Below, piece by piece: positions 17,517 to 26,211 of a stretch of DNA of 64,000 bases (its first letter is position 1; every line of letters begins with the position of its first letter). The stretch lies in NCBI RefSeq assembly GCF_014653785.1, contig NZ_BNAS01000005.1, positions 54,409-118,408 of the forward strand, given 5' to 3'. The notes under the pieces were generated by a model that saw nothing but the letters and a program-made list of their open reading frames with translations, searched no databases and had not been told where the DNA came from. The translations under genes were made by a program, and so were the position numbers. The stretch is from Promicromonospora soli. GTDB lineage: Bacteria > Actinomycetota > Actinomycetes > Actinomycetales > Cellulomonadaceae.

Positions 17517-18433
17517 GCCCGGACCTCCGACCGGATGCCCTCGAACAGGTCGTCCTCGTACTCGCCGGCGGCCCGCTCGGGCAGCGGCACCCGGGACTCC
17601 GCGAGCTCGAACTCCTCCCACGGCCACACGTCGACCTCGAGATCGCGGGGTACCGCGAAGAAGAACCCCTTCGGGTCGATCTGCGAGGCGTGCGCCGTCA
17701 GGGCGGCGTCCCGGTTCGGGAAGTAGTCGGCCACCGGTACCAGCGTGGTCACGGGACGCTCCGGGATCTCGCGCGCGTCACGCGAGGCGACCCACTCGCC
17801 GAACGGCGACTCCAGCCCGGCGCCCTCGATGGCCTCGTGCACGGCGCGGATGCGGTTCATCGAGTAGCCGTGGTCGTAGTACAGCTTGAGCGGCTGCCAC
17901 GGCTCGCCCGTGCCGGGGTAGCGGTCCGGGTCGCCCGCCGCGGCGAACGCCTCGAACGACACGTCGTGGCACTTGATGTGGTCGGGGTGCGGGTACCCGC
18001 CCGACGGGTCGTACGTAGTGATGACGTGCGGCCGGAACTCACGCACCGCCCGCACCAGCGGGGCCGCGGCCTCCTCCAGCGGCACCAGCGCGAAGCAGCC
18101 CTCAGGGAGCGGGGGCAGCGGGTCGCCCTCCGGCAGGCCCGAGTCCACGAAGCCGAGCCACTGCTGGCGCACGCCCAGTGCCTCGGCGGCCCGGGCCATC
18201 TCCAGCCGGCGCACGGCGCGGCGCCCCTCGATCGACTCGAACTCGTAGCCCTCGGGCACCTCGAACGACGGGTTCAGGATGTCGCCCCGTTCGCCCCCGG
18301 TGCACGTCACGACGAGGACCTCCACCCCCTCTGCGGCGTAGCGGGCCGTCGTCGCGGCCCCCTTGCTCGACTCGTCGTCGGGGTGCGCGTGCACCGCCAT
18401 CAGACGGAGCGGCTCGCGCTCGGGTACGGGCAC
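17513..18433 (-). CDS. mca: Mycothiol S-conjugate amidase
   Basis: A 306-residue zinc amidase of the LmbE/GlcNAc deacetylase fold. Mca cleaves mycothiol S-conjugates of electrophiles and antibiotics, releasing a mercapturic acid for export and GlcN-inositol for recycling. The metal motif is MAVHAHPDDESSKGAATTAR and the third ligand is in GGYPHPDHIKCHD. The VTCTGGERGDILNPSFEVPE block and the length favour Mca over MshB. GTG at 18433 follows AGGAGG at ideal spacing. It heads an operon with the small membrane protein and the amidohydrolase. Its presence shows the organism makes mycothiol, a marker of Actinobacteria. Confidence 0.94.
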   Translation of the reverse strand: MPVPEREPLRLMAVHAHPDDESSKGAATTARYAAEGVEVLVVTCTGGERGDILNPSFEVPEGYEFESIEGRRAVRRLEMARAAEALGVRQQWLGFVDSGLPEGDPLPPLPEGCFALVPLEEAAAPLVRAVREFRPHVITTYDPSGGYPHPDHIKCHDVSFEAFAAAGDPDRYPGTGEPWQPLKLYYDHGYSMNRIRAVHEAIEGAGLESPFGEWVASRDAREIPERPVTTLVPVADYFPNRDAALTAHASQIDPKGFFFAVPRDLEVDVWPWEEFELAESRVPLPERAAGEYEDDLFEGIRSEVRA

Positions 18434-18583
18434 TGGGTCCTCCTGTGGGATGAGACTGAGTGGCGTGCGGCGACCTGACTTGGGGCTTGAGGCGCCCCAG
18501 GGGACAATCGCTCACATGGACCATGATGGTCCACGGACAATCTTGCTACGAACCACTGACACCTCCGATCCGAGCGAGCCGTG

Positions 18584-19093
18584 ATGACCGACCCAGACCC
18601 TGCCGTCCCGACCGGCAGCTCGAACGCACCGGCCCCGAGCCTCGCCGAGCGCTACGGCCGCGCGAGGACCGGATCGCACAAGCCCGGAGGTCTGCCCGGG
18701 CAGGACGACCCGTGGGAGGAGGGCGACGACATCCGCCCCCGGCCCAAGCTCTCGGTCGGCGCCCGGATCGCTGTCGCCGTGGCCCTGGCGGCAGGTGTCG
18801 CCACCGCCGCGTGGTTCACGATCGTCGACACCCAGCGCGATCCCGTGACCTACGCCGACGTCGGGTTCTCCGTGGTGAGTCCCGAACAGGTCGACGTGAC
18901 GTTCGACGTCAGCATGCCGCCGGGGACGGAGGCCGTGTGCACCGTGACCGCCCTGAGCCAGAGCTTTGCCGAGGTCGGCGCGGTCGACGTCGAGGTGGGC
19001 CCGGACGACAGCCGCACCACGCGCCACACCGTGACGATCGCCACGACGGAGCTCGCGACCACCGGCGTCGTCGACCACTGCGACCTGCGCTGA
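18584..19093 (+). CDS. DUF4307 family membrane protein
   Basis: A 169-residue protein with a disordered N-terminus (SLAERYGRARTG, then DPWEEGDDIRPRPK), one membrane segment (about residues 60-80, RIAVAVALAAGVATAAWFTI) and an extracytoplasmic beta-rich domain (TYADVGFSVVSPEQVDVTFD, ending GVVDHCDLR). The two cysteines in the outer domain could form a disulfide. The layout matches the DUF4307 family found between mca and greA in many actinobacteria (Rv1081c in M. tuberculosis). Function is unknown. ATG 18584 is chosen; a GTG immediately before it (18581) is an alternative start. Confidence 0.85.
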   Translation: MTDPDPAVPTGSSNAPAPSLAERYGRARTGSHKPGGLPGQDDPWEEGDDIRPRPKLSVGARIAVAVALAAGVATAAWFTIVDTQRDPVTYADVGFSVVSPEQVDVTFDVSMPPGTEAVCTVTALSQSFAEVGAVDVEVGPDDSRTTRHTVTIATTELATTGVVDHCDLR

Positions 19094-19149
19094 GACCCAG
19101 CCCCCGGAGGTGGGCGCGACGTCCGCTCAGAGCGGAACCCGGGTATGTC

Positions 19150-19180
19150 TTGGCAAGTCTTTCCCGGCAATTGGTATTCT
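19150..19180 (+). promoter_or_regulatory. Possible greA promoter
   Basis: TTGGCA (19150-19155) and TATTCT (19175-19180) with a 19-bp spacer, in an AT-richer pocket 120 bp upstream of greA. Spacing is slightly long; this is a tentative sigma-70-type call. Confidence 0.3.
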
Positions 19181-19298
19181 CGTCGTTTCACACGCTGTGT
19201 TGTCCGGCTGACGCGCGTGCCCGATCGGCTCCGTCGGCCGGGCCCTGCGCGCTGCCGTAACTGTGGCTCGACCGAGCAACGACGAAAGGAGAGCCCCC

Positions 19299-19781
19299 GT
19301 GGCCGACGCTTCTGTCACCTGGCTCACCCAGGAGGCGCACGACAAGCTCAAGGCTGAGCTGGAGCATCTCTCCGGCCCCTACCGGGCGGAGATCACCGAG
19401 CGCATCGCCGCTGCCCGCGACGAGGGCGACCTCAAGGAGAACGGCGGATATCACGCGGCGCGCGAGGAGCAGGGAAAGAACGAGGCCCGCATCCTCGAGC
19501 TGACCGAGAAGCTCCGCAACGTCCAGGTCGGCACGCCGGCCGACGACGGCAGGGTCGAGCCGGGCATGGTCGTGACCGCGATAGTCGCCGGCGACGAGAT
19601 GAACTTCCTTTTCGGCTCGCGCGAGATGGCCGGGTCCACGGACCTCGACGTCTACTCGCCGACGTCGCCGCTGGGCGCCGCGATCGACGGGAAGTCGATC
19701 GGCGCGAAGACGAGCTACCACGCGCCCAACGGGCGCGACATCCCCGTGGAGATCACGGGCGCGAAGCCCTTCCAGGGCTGA
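19299..19781 (+). CDS. greA: Transcription elongation factor GreA
   Basis: A 160-residue factor that enters the RNA polymerase secondary channel and stimulates cleavage of backtracked transcripts. The N-terminal coiled coil holds the conserved tip ARDEGDLKENGGYHAAREEQ, whose Asp and Glu coordinate magnesium. The C-terminal FKBP-like domain ends YHAPNGRDIPVEITGAKPF. GTG at 19299 is fixed by AAAGGAGAG upstream; the frame is open 12 codons earlier without similarity. The mid-domain SREMAGSTDLDVYSPTSPLG is longer than in E. coli, as is usual in actinobacteria. A strong hairpin follows. Confidence 0.95.
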   Translation: MADASVTWLTQEAHDKLKAELEHLSGPYRAEITERIAAARDEGDLKENGGYHAAREEQGKNEARILELTEKLRNVQVGTPADDGRVEPGMVVTAIVAGDEMNFLFGSREMAGSTDLDVYSPTSPLGAAIDGKSIGAKTSYHAPNGRDIPVEITGAKPFQG

Positions 19782-19799
19782 CCGGGCAACGCGCCGCAC

Positions 19800-19852
19800 A
19801 GCGCCTGTCCCCGTTCGACCCGGTCCATCCGGGACCGGACGGGACAGGCGCT
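19800..19852. terminator. Bidirectional terminator between greA and ECF sigma gene
   Basis: AGCGCCTGTCCC (19800-19811) pairs with GGGACAGGCGCT (19841-19852), with a smaller inner pair CGGTCC/GGACCG. It sits between convergent genes. Confidence 0.75.
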
Positions 19853-21175
19853 CTACTTCGCTGTCCTCAGCGCAGCGAGCCGCCGGCTCAGGAGCCTGCG
19901 GTCCCCCTCCCGGTCCACCTGTTCGAGGGCGCGCCGGTACTCCGCCGCCGCCTCGACCGGCCGGCCGGCGCGCCGCAGCAGATCGGCCCGCATCGCCGGG
20001 AGCAGGTGGTAGGCCGCCAGCTCGGGTGCGGAAGCGACGTCGTCGAGCTCGGCCAGGCCCGCCTCGGGCCCCCGGAGCATCCCCACCGCGACCGCCCGGT
20101 TGAGCGCCACAACGGGCGAGCGCGTCATGTCCACCAGGACGTCGTAGAGGGCGGCGATCTCGGCCCAGTCAGTCTCGTCGGCCGACGCCGCCCGCGCGTG
20201 CAGCGCTGCAATCGCCGCCTGCACCTGGTACGGCCCGGCACGGCGGGCTGCGAGCGCGTCGTCGAGCACCGTCAGTCCGTCGGCGATCTCGTCGTGCCGC
20301 CAGAGCGAGCGGTCCTGCTCCTCCAGGGTCCGCGGCGCCACGTCGGGCGCTGCACCCAGGCGGGCCAGACGCCGGGCGTGCTGGAGCAGCAGCAGCGAGA
20401 GCAGCCCGCGCGCCTCCGGCTCGTCGGGCAGCAGTCGGGCGACCAGCCGGGCGACACGCACGGCGTCGTCGGCCAGGGCCCGGCGCTCCTCGGCTCCTGC
20501 GACGTCGTCGGCGGGCTCCGCCCACGCGTCGTAGCCCTCGGTGAAGAGCACGTACAGCACGGCGAGCACCGCGGAGACGCGCTCGCGCAGCAGCTCGGGC
20601 GGCGGCACCCGGAACGCGATGCCGGTGGTCCGGATCTTGCGCTTGGCCCGGGTCAGGCGCTGGGCCATGGTCGTCTCCGGCACCAGGAAGGCCCGCGCGA
20701 CCTGCGCCGTCGTCATGCCGGTGAGGGAACGCAGGGTGAGCGCCACCCGCCCCTCCAGCGGCAGGGCCGGGTGGCAGCAGGTGAAGACCAGCCGCAGCAG
20801 GTCGCCGTCGGGGTCCTCCGGTTCGACGCCGGCCCAGCCGGTGCCGGCGTCCACGGCGTCGGCCGCCTCGGACGCCGGGTCGGCGGCGTCCGGGTCGAGC
20901 CGCTCGGTCAGCCGCGCCGATACCGCCACCTTCTCCGCCTCGACCTTGCGCCGCCGCAGCCGGTCCAGCGCTCGGTTGCGCGCCGTCGTGGTGAGCCACG
21001 CGCCCGGGCGATCGGGGACGCCGTCGCGCTGCCAGGTACGCAGCGCGACGGCGAACGCCTCCTGCGCGCAGTCCTCCGCGAGGTCGAGGTCGCCGGTGCT
21101 GCGCGCGACGGCCGCGAGCACGCGGCCCCACTCGTCGCGGAAGGCGGCCGTGACGGCCTGCCCGACGTCGGTCAC
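19853..21175 (-). CDS. ECF sigma factor, ECF42-type with C-terminal extension
   Basis: A 440-residue sigma-70 family protein. Sigma region 2 is near residues 8-85 (DLDLAEDCAQEAFAVALRTW, then NRALDRLRRRKVEAEKV); region 4 is near 145-200 (GMTTAQVARAFLVPETTMAQ, then RLTRAKRKI). The remaining 230 residues are a helical TPR-like extension with VLAVLYVLFTEGYDAWAE and RSPVVALNRAVAVGMLRGPE, characteristic of group ECF42, where the extension is known to be needed for activity. GTG 21175 overlaps the stop of the upstream DGPF gene (GTGA). ECF42 factors are known for linkage to DGPF proteins rather than an anti-sigma factor; none is present. The 156 open codons before 21175 are shadow of the DGPF genes. 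Confidence 0.9.
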   Translation of the reverse strand: MTDVGQAVTAAFRDEWGRVLAAVARSTGDLDLAEDCAQEAFAVALRTWQRDGVPDRPGAWLTTTARNRALDRLRRRKVEAEKVAVSARLTERLDPDAADPASEAADAVDAGTGWAGVEPEDPDGDLLRLVFTCCHPALPLEGRVALTLRSLTGMTTAQVARAFLVPETTMAQRLTRAKRKIRTTGIAFRVPPPELLRERVSAVLAVLYVLFTEGYDAWAEPADDVAGAEERRALADDAVRVARLVARLLPDEPEARGLLSLLLLQHARRLARLGAAPDVAPRTLEEQDRSLWRHDEIADGLTVLDDALAARRAGPYQVQAAIAALHARAASADETDWAEIAALYDVLVDMTRSPVVALNRAVAVGMLRGPEAGLAELDDVASAPELAAYHLLPAMRADLLRRAGRPVEAAAEYRRALEQVDREGDRRLLSRRLAALRTAK

Positions 21176-21501
21176 GGTTCCGTCGGCCAGAACGGATGCA
21201 CCTCGACGGTCGCGTTCCGCGCTCCCGGGGACGCGGCCGCTATCGCGAGCGCCTCCTCGGGGCTCGCTGCCTCGATGATGTCGAACCCGCTGATGACTTC
21301 TTTCGACTCCGAGAAGGGCCCGTCCGTCACGACGATCTCGCCCTCCCGCAACGTCACGCGGCGGACGTCGGCGCCCGGGCGGAGCCGCGATCCCAGGACT
21401 CGCGCGCCGGAGGCATCCTGCTCCGCGACCCAGGTCTCGGTCTCGGGCGTCGGCCCTCGGTCGGGGACGTCTGGCTCGATGACGAGCATGAGGTAGCGCA
21501 T
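21172..21501 (-). CDS. DGPF (YCII-related) domain protein
   Basis: A 109-residue protein of the YCII-like ferredoxin-fold family. It contains the DGPF motif in VVTDGPFSESKEVISGFDII and begins MRYLMLVIEPDV. Family members are enriched next to ECF42 sigma factors; a catalytic role (possibly His/Asp-based, as in YciI) is suspected but not shown. It lies between a paralogue and the sigma gene, joined by a 1-bp overlap upstream (TGATG) and a GTGA overlap downstream, so all three must be made from one message. Confidence 0.9.
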   Translation of the reverse strand: MRYLMLVIEPDVPDRGPTPETETWVAEQDASGARVLGSRLRPGADVRRVTLREGEIVVTDGPFSESKEVISGFDIIEAASPEEALAIAAASPGARNATVEVHPFWPTEP

Positions 21502-21878
21502 CAGCGCGCCTCGGCGTCGGACCCCGCGGCCGCGGCGTCGCCGTCGAGCTCCAGCGGCCAGAACGGGCGCAGCTCGACCGCGCCCGTGTGGGCCATCGGG
21601 TGTGCGGCGGCGATCCGGATGGCCTCGTCGAGGTCGGGCGCATCCAGGATGTCGAAGCCGGCGATCACCTCTTTCGTCTCCGAGAACGGGCCGTCGGTGA
21701 CGACCACCTCGCCGGAACGGACCTGCACGCCGACGGCATCGGCGGGCGGGCGCAGCCGGTCGCCGAGAATCGCTCGGCCGGTGCCGTAGGTGTCCCGCAC
21801 CCAGTCCTCGATCTCGGGCACGTTCACCGGCTCCGCCGGGGCGTCTGGGGTGGACAGGACGAGCATGAGGTAACGCAT
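21501..21878 (-). CDS. DGPF (YCII-related) domain protein, first gene of ECF42 operon
   Basis: A 125-residue paralogue of the following gene (MRYLMLVLSTPDAP, then VVTDGPFSETKEVIAGFDIL) with an Ala/Asp/Gly-rich 15-residue C-terminal tail. ATG at 21878 has GGAAGGGA upstream and matches the start of its paralogues; the frame is open 21 codons further. A candidate ECF42 promoter lies about 70-95 bp upstream, so the operon is probably autoregulated by its own sigma factor, as described for ECF42 systems in Streptomyces. Confidence 0.9.
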   Translation of the reverse strand: MRYLMLVLSTPDAPAEPVNVPEIEDWVRDTYGTGRAILGDRLRPPADAVGVQVRSGEVVVTDGPFSETKEVIAGFDILDAPDLDEAIRIAAAHPMAHTGAVELRPFWPLELDGDAAAAGSDAEAR

Positions 21879-21947
21879 GGTGTGTTCCCTTCCGGGGGGT
21901 CCTGAGGTGTCATGGTCGCGCGGCCGGGGTGGCCGCGTCATCCTGAC

Positions 21948-21974
21948 GACGAACGGGGGTGCGCCCGCACGACA
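21948..21974 (-). promoter_or_regulatory. Candidate ECF42 promoter, operon 1
   Basis: On the minus strand TGTCGT (21974-21969), a 17-bp spacer, then CGTC (21951-21948). ECF42 promoters are reported with TGTCGA at -35 and CGA or CGT-type bases at -10. The same arrangement precedes the second DGPF gene at 43847-43872. Confidence 0.6.
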
Positions 21975-21987
21975 CCCGGACCGCGAC

Positions 21988-23247
21988 TCACACCGCGCCG
22001 ACCTCGTAGCCCTCGGACTCCAGCCGCTCCACGACGGCGGCGCGGTGCTCGGCGCCCTTGGTCTCGAGCTGCAGGTTGACCCACACCTCGGACACCGAGA
22101 GCGAGACGTCGGTGCGCGTGTGGTCGACGGCCACGATGTTGGCGCCGACGGCGGCGATGGTCTCCACGAGCCGGGCGAGCGCGCCCGGCTTGTCCATCAG
22201 CCGCACCTGCAGCTTCAGGTACCGCCCGGCCGCGACGAGGCCGTGCTGCACCACGCGGAGCAGCACGAGCGGGTCGATGTTCCCGCCCGACAGCACCGCG
22301 ACGACCGGCCCCTGGAACGCGCCGGGCCCGGCGGCCATGATTCCGGCGACAGCCGCCGCGCCGGCGGGCTCGACGAGCAGCTTCGAGCGTTCCAGCACCG
22401 TGAGCAGGCCGCGCGAGAGCTGGTCCTCGGTGACGGTCCTGACCTCGACGCCCTGCTTCTGCACTATCCCGAACGGCACGTCGCCCGGAAGGCCCACCGC
22501 GATGCCGTCGGCCATGGTGCTGCCGAGCTTGCTCGCCAGCGGCCTGCCGGCCTGCAGCGAGCCCGGGTACGCCGCGGCGGACGCCGCCTGCACGCCGACA
22601 ACCTTTACGTGCGGTGCGACCTCGGCCAGCACGGCGGCGATCCCGGCCACCAGCCCGCCGCCGCCCAGCGGCACGACGACGGTGGCGACGTCCGGCACCT
22701 GCTGCAGGATCTCCAGGGCGACGGTGCCCTGGCCCGCCACGACGTCGACGTGGTCGAAGGGGTGGATGAGCACCCGTCCGGACCGGGCTGCCTCGACGCG
22801 TGCGGCGGAGAGCGCCTCGTCCACGGACGAGCCCACCATCCGTACCTCCGCGCCGTACCCACGGGTCGCGGCGACCTTGGGCAGGGCCGCGTCGACCGGC
22901 ATGTAGACGACGGTGTCGATGCCGAGCATCCCGGCGGCGAGCGCGACGCCCTGCGCGTGGTTCCCGGCCGAGGCCGCCACCACGCCCCGCTCTCGTTCAG
23001 CGGGCGTCAGGCGCGCGAGCCGCACGTATGCGCCGCGTACCTTGAACGACCCGGCGCGCTGCAAGTTCTCGCACTTGAGCAGCACTTTCGTACCCGCGAT
23101 CGTGGAGAGCGCTCGGCTCTCGGTGACGGGCGTACGGGTGATGACACCGTCGAGCAGGTCGGCGGCAGCCCTGGCGTCGTCGGCGGTCACCGTGAGGTGG
23201 CCGCCGTAGGACTCCAGGTCGAACGGATCCAAGGGCACAGCGCGCAT
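21988..23247 (-). CDS. ilvA: Threonine ammonia-lyase with C-terminal ACT domain
   Basis: A 419-residue PLP enzyme that deaminates threonine to 2-oxobutanoate, the first step towards isoleucine or a catabolic route. The PLP lysine is in NLQRAGSFKVRGAYVRLARL, the substrate loop is VAASAGNHAQGVALAAGMLG, and the phosphate-binding glycines are VVVPLGGGGLVAGIAAVLAE. Residues 335-419 form a single ACT-like domain (VRLMDKPGALARLVETIAAV). That size is between the short catabolic and the long biosynthetic forms and is common in actinobacteria. A valine or isoleucine effector is plausible but not visible. ATG 23247 gives the usual length. Confidence 0.94.
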   Translation of the reverse strand: MRAVPLDPFDLESYGGHLTVTADDARAAADLLDGVITRTPVTESRALSTIAGTKVLLKCENLQRAGSFKVRGAYVRLARLTPAERERGVVAASAGNHAQGVALAAGMLGIDTVVYMPVDAALPKVAATRGYGAEVRMVGSSVDEALSAARVEAARSGRVLIHPFDHVDVVAGQGTVALEILQQVPDVATVVVPLGGGGLVAGIAAVLAEVAPHVKVVGVQAASAAAYPGSLQAGRPLASKLGSTMADGIAVGLPGDVPFGIVQKQGVEVRTVTEDQLSRGLLTVLERSKLLVEPAGAAAVAGIMAAGPGAFQGPVVAVLSGGNIDPLVLLRVVQHGLVAAGRYLKLQVRLMDKPGALARLVETIAAVGANIVAVDHTRTDVSLSVSEVWVNLQLETKGAEHRAAVVERLESEGYEVGAV

Positions 23248-23276
23248 GTTGCCCGACTACGCGCCCAGATGCACGT

Positions 23277-24512
23277 TCAGCGGGCCGGATCACCATCCGG
23301 CGTGACGCCGTCCCCGTCGATACCGACGTCCTCGACGGCGCCCTCGGCCAGCACACCGGGGGCGCGGCGCAGCCGGATGGGCGGTGCGTCCGCTGCGCGC
23401 CACCGGATCGGCAGGGCGTCCTCGTCACCGAGCTCAGGAAACTTGTCGTGCCCGTTGAGGTACAGGATCACCGTGTTCAGCAGGGCCGCGAGCGGCACCG
23501 CGAACAGGGCACCGACGATGCCGGCGGCGAACGATCCGGCGGCCACGGCGAGGATCACCGCGACCGGGTGCAGCGAGACGGCCTGGCCCATGAGGAACGG
23601 CTGCAGCGCGTGCGACTCGACCTGCTGCACCAGCAGCACCACGCCGAGCATGATGAGGGCGGCGACCCAGCCGTTCGACACGAGCACGACGACCACCGCG
23701 ATGGCGCCCGTGACGATCGCACCGACCATCGGCACGAACGAACCGACGAACACCAGGATGCCGATCGGCAGCGCGAGCGACGGGACGAAGAACACCGCGC
23801 CGATCCCGATGCCGACGGCGTCCACGGCGGCGACGAGGATCTGCGTACGGGTGTAGGCCGCCAGCGTGACGGCGCCGCGACGGCCGGCCTGGTTCACCCG
23901 CTCGCGGGAGGACTGCGGGAGCAGGCCGACGACCCAGCCCCAGATGCCGCGCGGGTCGTGCAGGAAGAAGAACGTGCAGAACAGCGCGATCAGGGTCCCG
24001 ACCAGCACGTTGCCCGCGGTGGCGGCGGCGCCGAGAGCGCCGCTCACGATGGCGCCCTGCTGGCTCTCGAGCTGGTCGAGGATGTCCTCGCTGTAGCTCC
24101 GCAGCTCGTTCTCCAGCCCGAACTGCGCCGAGAGCTGCGCCCACAGCTCGTTGAAGCCGCTGACCGCCTGCGTCTGCAGGTCGGCGAACCCGCTCGCGAT
24201 CGACTGCCCGGCGAGGGTGACCAGGCCCGCGACCACCACGATCAGGCCGATCAGAGAGAGGCCGGCGGACAGCCCGCGCGGCAGGCGCAACCGCTCGTTC
24301 AGCAGGCGCCGTACCGGCGTCAGCATGATCGTGAGCAGCAGTGCCACCGCCACGGGGATCACGATCGTCTTGAGCAGCGAGAGGAGCCACAACGCGGCGG
24401 CGATGAACGCCCCGATGAGCAGCACGCGCCACGACCAGGAGGCGGCCGCGCGGATGGCTGGCGGGACCGCCCCCGAGTTGTCGGTGGGCGGCGCGGTGGT
24501 CTGGCTCGACAT
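23277..24512 (-). CDS. AI-2E family transporter
   Basis: A 411-residue membrane protein of the AI-2E/PerM (YdiK, TqsA) family with about eight hydrophobic segments. Typical blocks are PVAVALLLTIMLTPVRRLLN near the N-terminus, the amphipathic middle domain around LRSYSEDILDQLESQQGAIV, and the C-terminal pair FVGSFVPMVGAIVTGAIAVV and VVLLVQQVESHALQPFLMGQ. Some members export autoinducer-2, others are Na+/H+ antiporters, so the cargo here is open. ATG at 24512 follows AGGAGAA; the 38 codons upstream lack similarity. The charged C-terminal tail of about 50 residues is poorly conserved. Confidence 0.88.
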   Translation of the reverse strand: MSSQTTAPPTDNSGAVPPAIRAAASWSWRVLLIGAFIAAALWLLSLLKTIVIPVAVALLLTIMLTPVRRLLNERLRLPRGLSAGLSLIGLIVVVAGLVTLAGQSIASGFADLQTQAVSGFNELWAQLSAQFGLENELRSYSEDILDQLESQQGAIVSGALGAAATAGNVLVGTLIALFCTFFFLHDPRGIWGWVVGLLPQSSRERVNQAGRRGAVTLAAYTRTQILVAAVDAVGIGIGAVFFVPSLALPIGILVFVGSFVPMVGAIVTGAIAVVVVLVSNGWVAALIMLGVVLLVQQVESHALQPFLMGQAVSLHPVAVILAVAAGSFAAGIVGALFAVPLAALLNTVILYLNGHDKFPELGDEDALPIRWRAADAPPIRLRRAPGVLAEGAVEDVGIDGDGVTPDGDPAR

Positions 24513-24713
24513 CACGCTTTTCTCCTGGGTCTGCGACACGGGCACCACCCTAGGCGAGCACACCGACACCCCGCCGATACCCCGCCGACCTGCCCGCGCG
24601 TCGCACTGAAGGTGCACCGCGCGCACACCGATCCGACAGATGTCGGGCCGCCCGTCGCATGCTCCAGAGCGCTCACCATGCGCGCGAGGCCCTGGTCGAG
24701 GGGACGTCCGGGC

Positions 24714-25313
24714 TCAGACGTCCAGCTTCCGCTTCTGCGGGTAAACCGTCTCGCCCTGCTCCAGCATCGCGACGAACCTGGCGATGTTCCGCGCCCGGGT
24801 CTCCGGCTTCTTGACGCCCGTGATCCGGAACAGGATCGCGAACCGGTTCTGGGCGGTGAGGATCCCGAACATCTCTGTCGCGCGCGGGCTGGCCGCGAGC
24901 GCCTCGGCGAGGTCGGGCGGCACCTCGATGTCCTTGCTGCCCTCGTACGCGGCGTCCCAGCGGCCGTCGGCCTTCGCCTTCTCGATCTCCTCCCGGCCGC
25001 GGGGCCGCATACGACCTTCCGCGATCAGGCGTTCCACGAGCCGCACGTTGCGCGCCGACCAGCGGCTACGCGACCGGCGGGGGCAGTATCGCTGCAGAGA
25101 GGTGGTGTCGTCACGACCACGGGACTGCGCGTCGATCCATCCGCTGCACAACGCCTCCTCGAGCGCCGCGTCGCGGGTCAGGCTCGTCGGTGAGTCCTTG
25201 CCCTTCTTTGCGAGGATCACCCAGACGCCGTTCGACGTCGACTCGTGCTCGTCGAGCCAGGCGCGCCAGGCGGCGGGGTCGGTGAGCAGGACCTCGGGGT
25301 CTGTATCGGCCAT
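24714..25313 (-). CDS. YdeI/OmpD-associated family protein
   Basis: A 199-residue protein of the YdeI-like family. Recognisable segments are DPAAWRAWLDEHESTSNGVW, VILAKKGKDSPTSLTRDAAL, CSGWIDAQSRGRDDTTSLQR and RWSARNVRLVERLIAEGRM, with a C-terminal helical region rich in DIEVPPDLAEALAASP. Members have been called bacteriocin-protection proteins, but the biochemical role is unknown. ATG 25313 gives the family's N-terminus (MADTDPEVL); a start eight codons upstream is possible. The gene is alone, followed by no clear terminator. Confidence 0.82.
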   Translation of the reverse strand: MADTDPEVLLTDPAAWRAWLDEHESTSNGVWVILAKKGKDSPTSLTRDAALEEALCSGWIDAQSRGRDDTTSLQRYCPRRSRSRWSARNVRLVERLIAEGRMRPRGREEIEKAKADGRWDAAYEGSKDIEVPPDLAEALAASPRATEMFGILTAQNRFAILFRITGVKKPETRARNIARFVAMLEQGETVYPQKRKLDV

Positions 25314-25343
25314 GGACAGGACGCTACGCCGGGACACCGACAG

Positions 25344-26104
25344 TCACAGACGCCGCCCGTCGCGGGGCGCGAACGCCCGCAGCGCGTCCGCGTCGCTGTT
25401 GGCCGACGTCACGTACGCGCGCGCCCACTCCTCCGCGCCGGGATACGCGCTGCCGGCGGCGACGGCAGCCACGGCCGCCTCGACGTCGACCGGTGTGTGC
25501 CGCAGCTCGACCTGGCCGTCCCGCAGGAGCGCCCAGGACCCGCCCGCGCGGCCGTACGGCATTCCGACGCTGCCGGGATTGACGCAGATGCGCCGGTCGA
25601 CGAGCCGTAGGAACGGCATGTGGGTGTGGCCCATGACGACCGTCGTGACGGAGGGGTCGAGCCCGTCGAGCACCTCTGCCCAGCGTTCCAGGGAGGAGTC
25701 GACGAGCACCACCTCCTCGTCGTCGCGCGGGGTGGCGTGGCAGAACACGACGCGCCCGAACCCGCGCACCGTCAGCTCGGCCGGGTACGGCAGGCCGGCG
25801 AGCAGCGCGACGTCGTCGGGCCGCAGCCCGCCCAGGGCGCGACCGGATCGGGGATGGCCGTATCTCCGCCGCCGGCGAGGGACACGAGCTCGCGGTCCGC
25901 GTTCCCGCGCACCAGCAACGCCCGCTCCCCCAACGACCGGAGGCGGTCCAGGACCTCGATGGGCTGCGGCCCGGCGGCGTGGTCGCCCGTGACGACTACG
26001 CGGTCCGCCGCGGTCACGTCGGGCTCCGCGAGCACGGCCTCGAGCACGGGGAGCACCCCATGGATGTCCGACAGGACCGCTACCGCACCGACCTCGCTGC
26101 TCAT
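25344..26104 (-). pseudogene. Metallophosphoesterase with a frameshift
   Basis: The gene encodes a calcineurin-like phosphodiesterase of the YfcE/MJ0936 type, but it is split over two frames. From ATG 26104 one frame gives VAVLSDIHGVLPVLEAVL, DRVVVTGDHAAGPQPIEV and LLVRGNADRELVSL (metal motifs I-III). The other frame gives RPDDVALLAGLPYPAELTVR, VVFCHATPRDDEE and VVMGHTHMPFLR plus CVNPGSVGMPYG (motifs IV-V). The switch falls at about 25825-25845 and corresponds to loss of one base (or gain of two). Every metal ligand is intact on either side, so this is either a very recent mutation or a sequencing error in the run GCGCCCTGGGCGGGC on the minus strand. Confidence 0.8.
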
Positions 26105-26211
26105 CTGCCGACAATGGCTTGCGCGGCCCGACGGTGCCACCCGGTTCTGCGGATGGCAGAAACTCAGGACGAGCGACATGTCGTGCACCACCCAGCGAGG
26201 TGACCTAGGAT

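Noticed and set aside
21176..21643. 156-codon N-terminal extension of the first ECF42 sigma factor
   Set aside because: It is the DGPF genes read in another frame; GTG 21175 overlaps the DGPF stop and begins the sigma-2 region.
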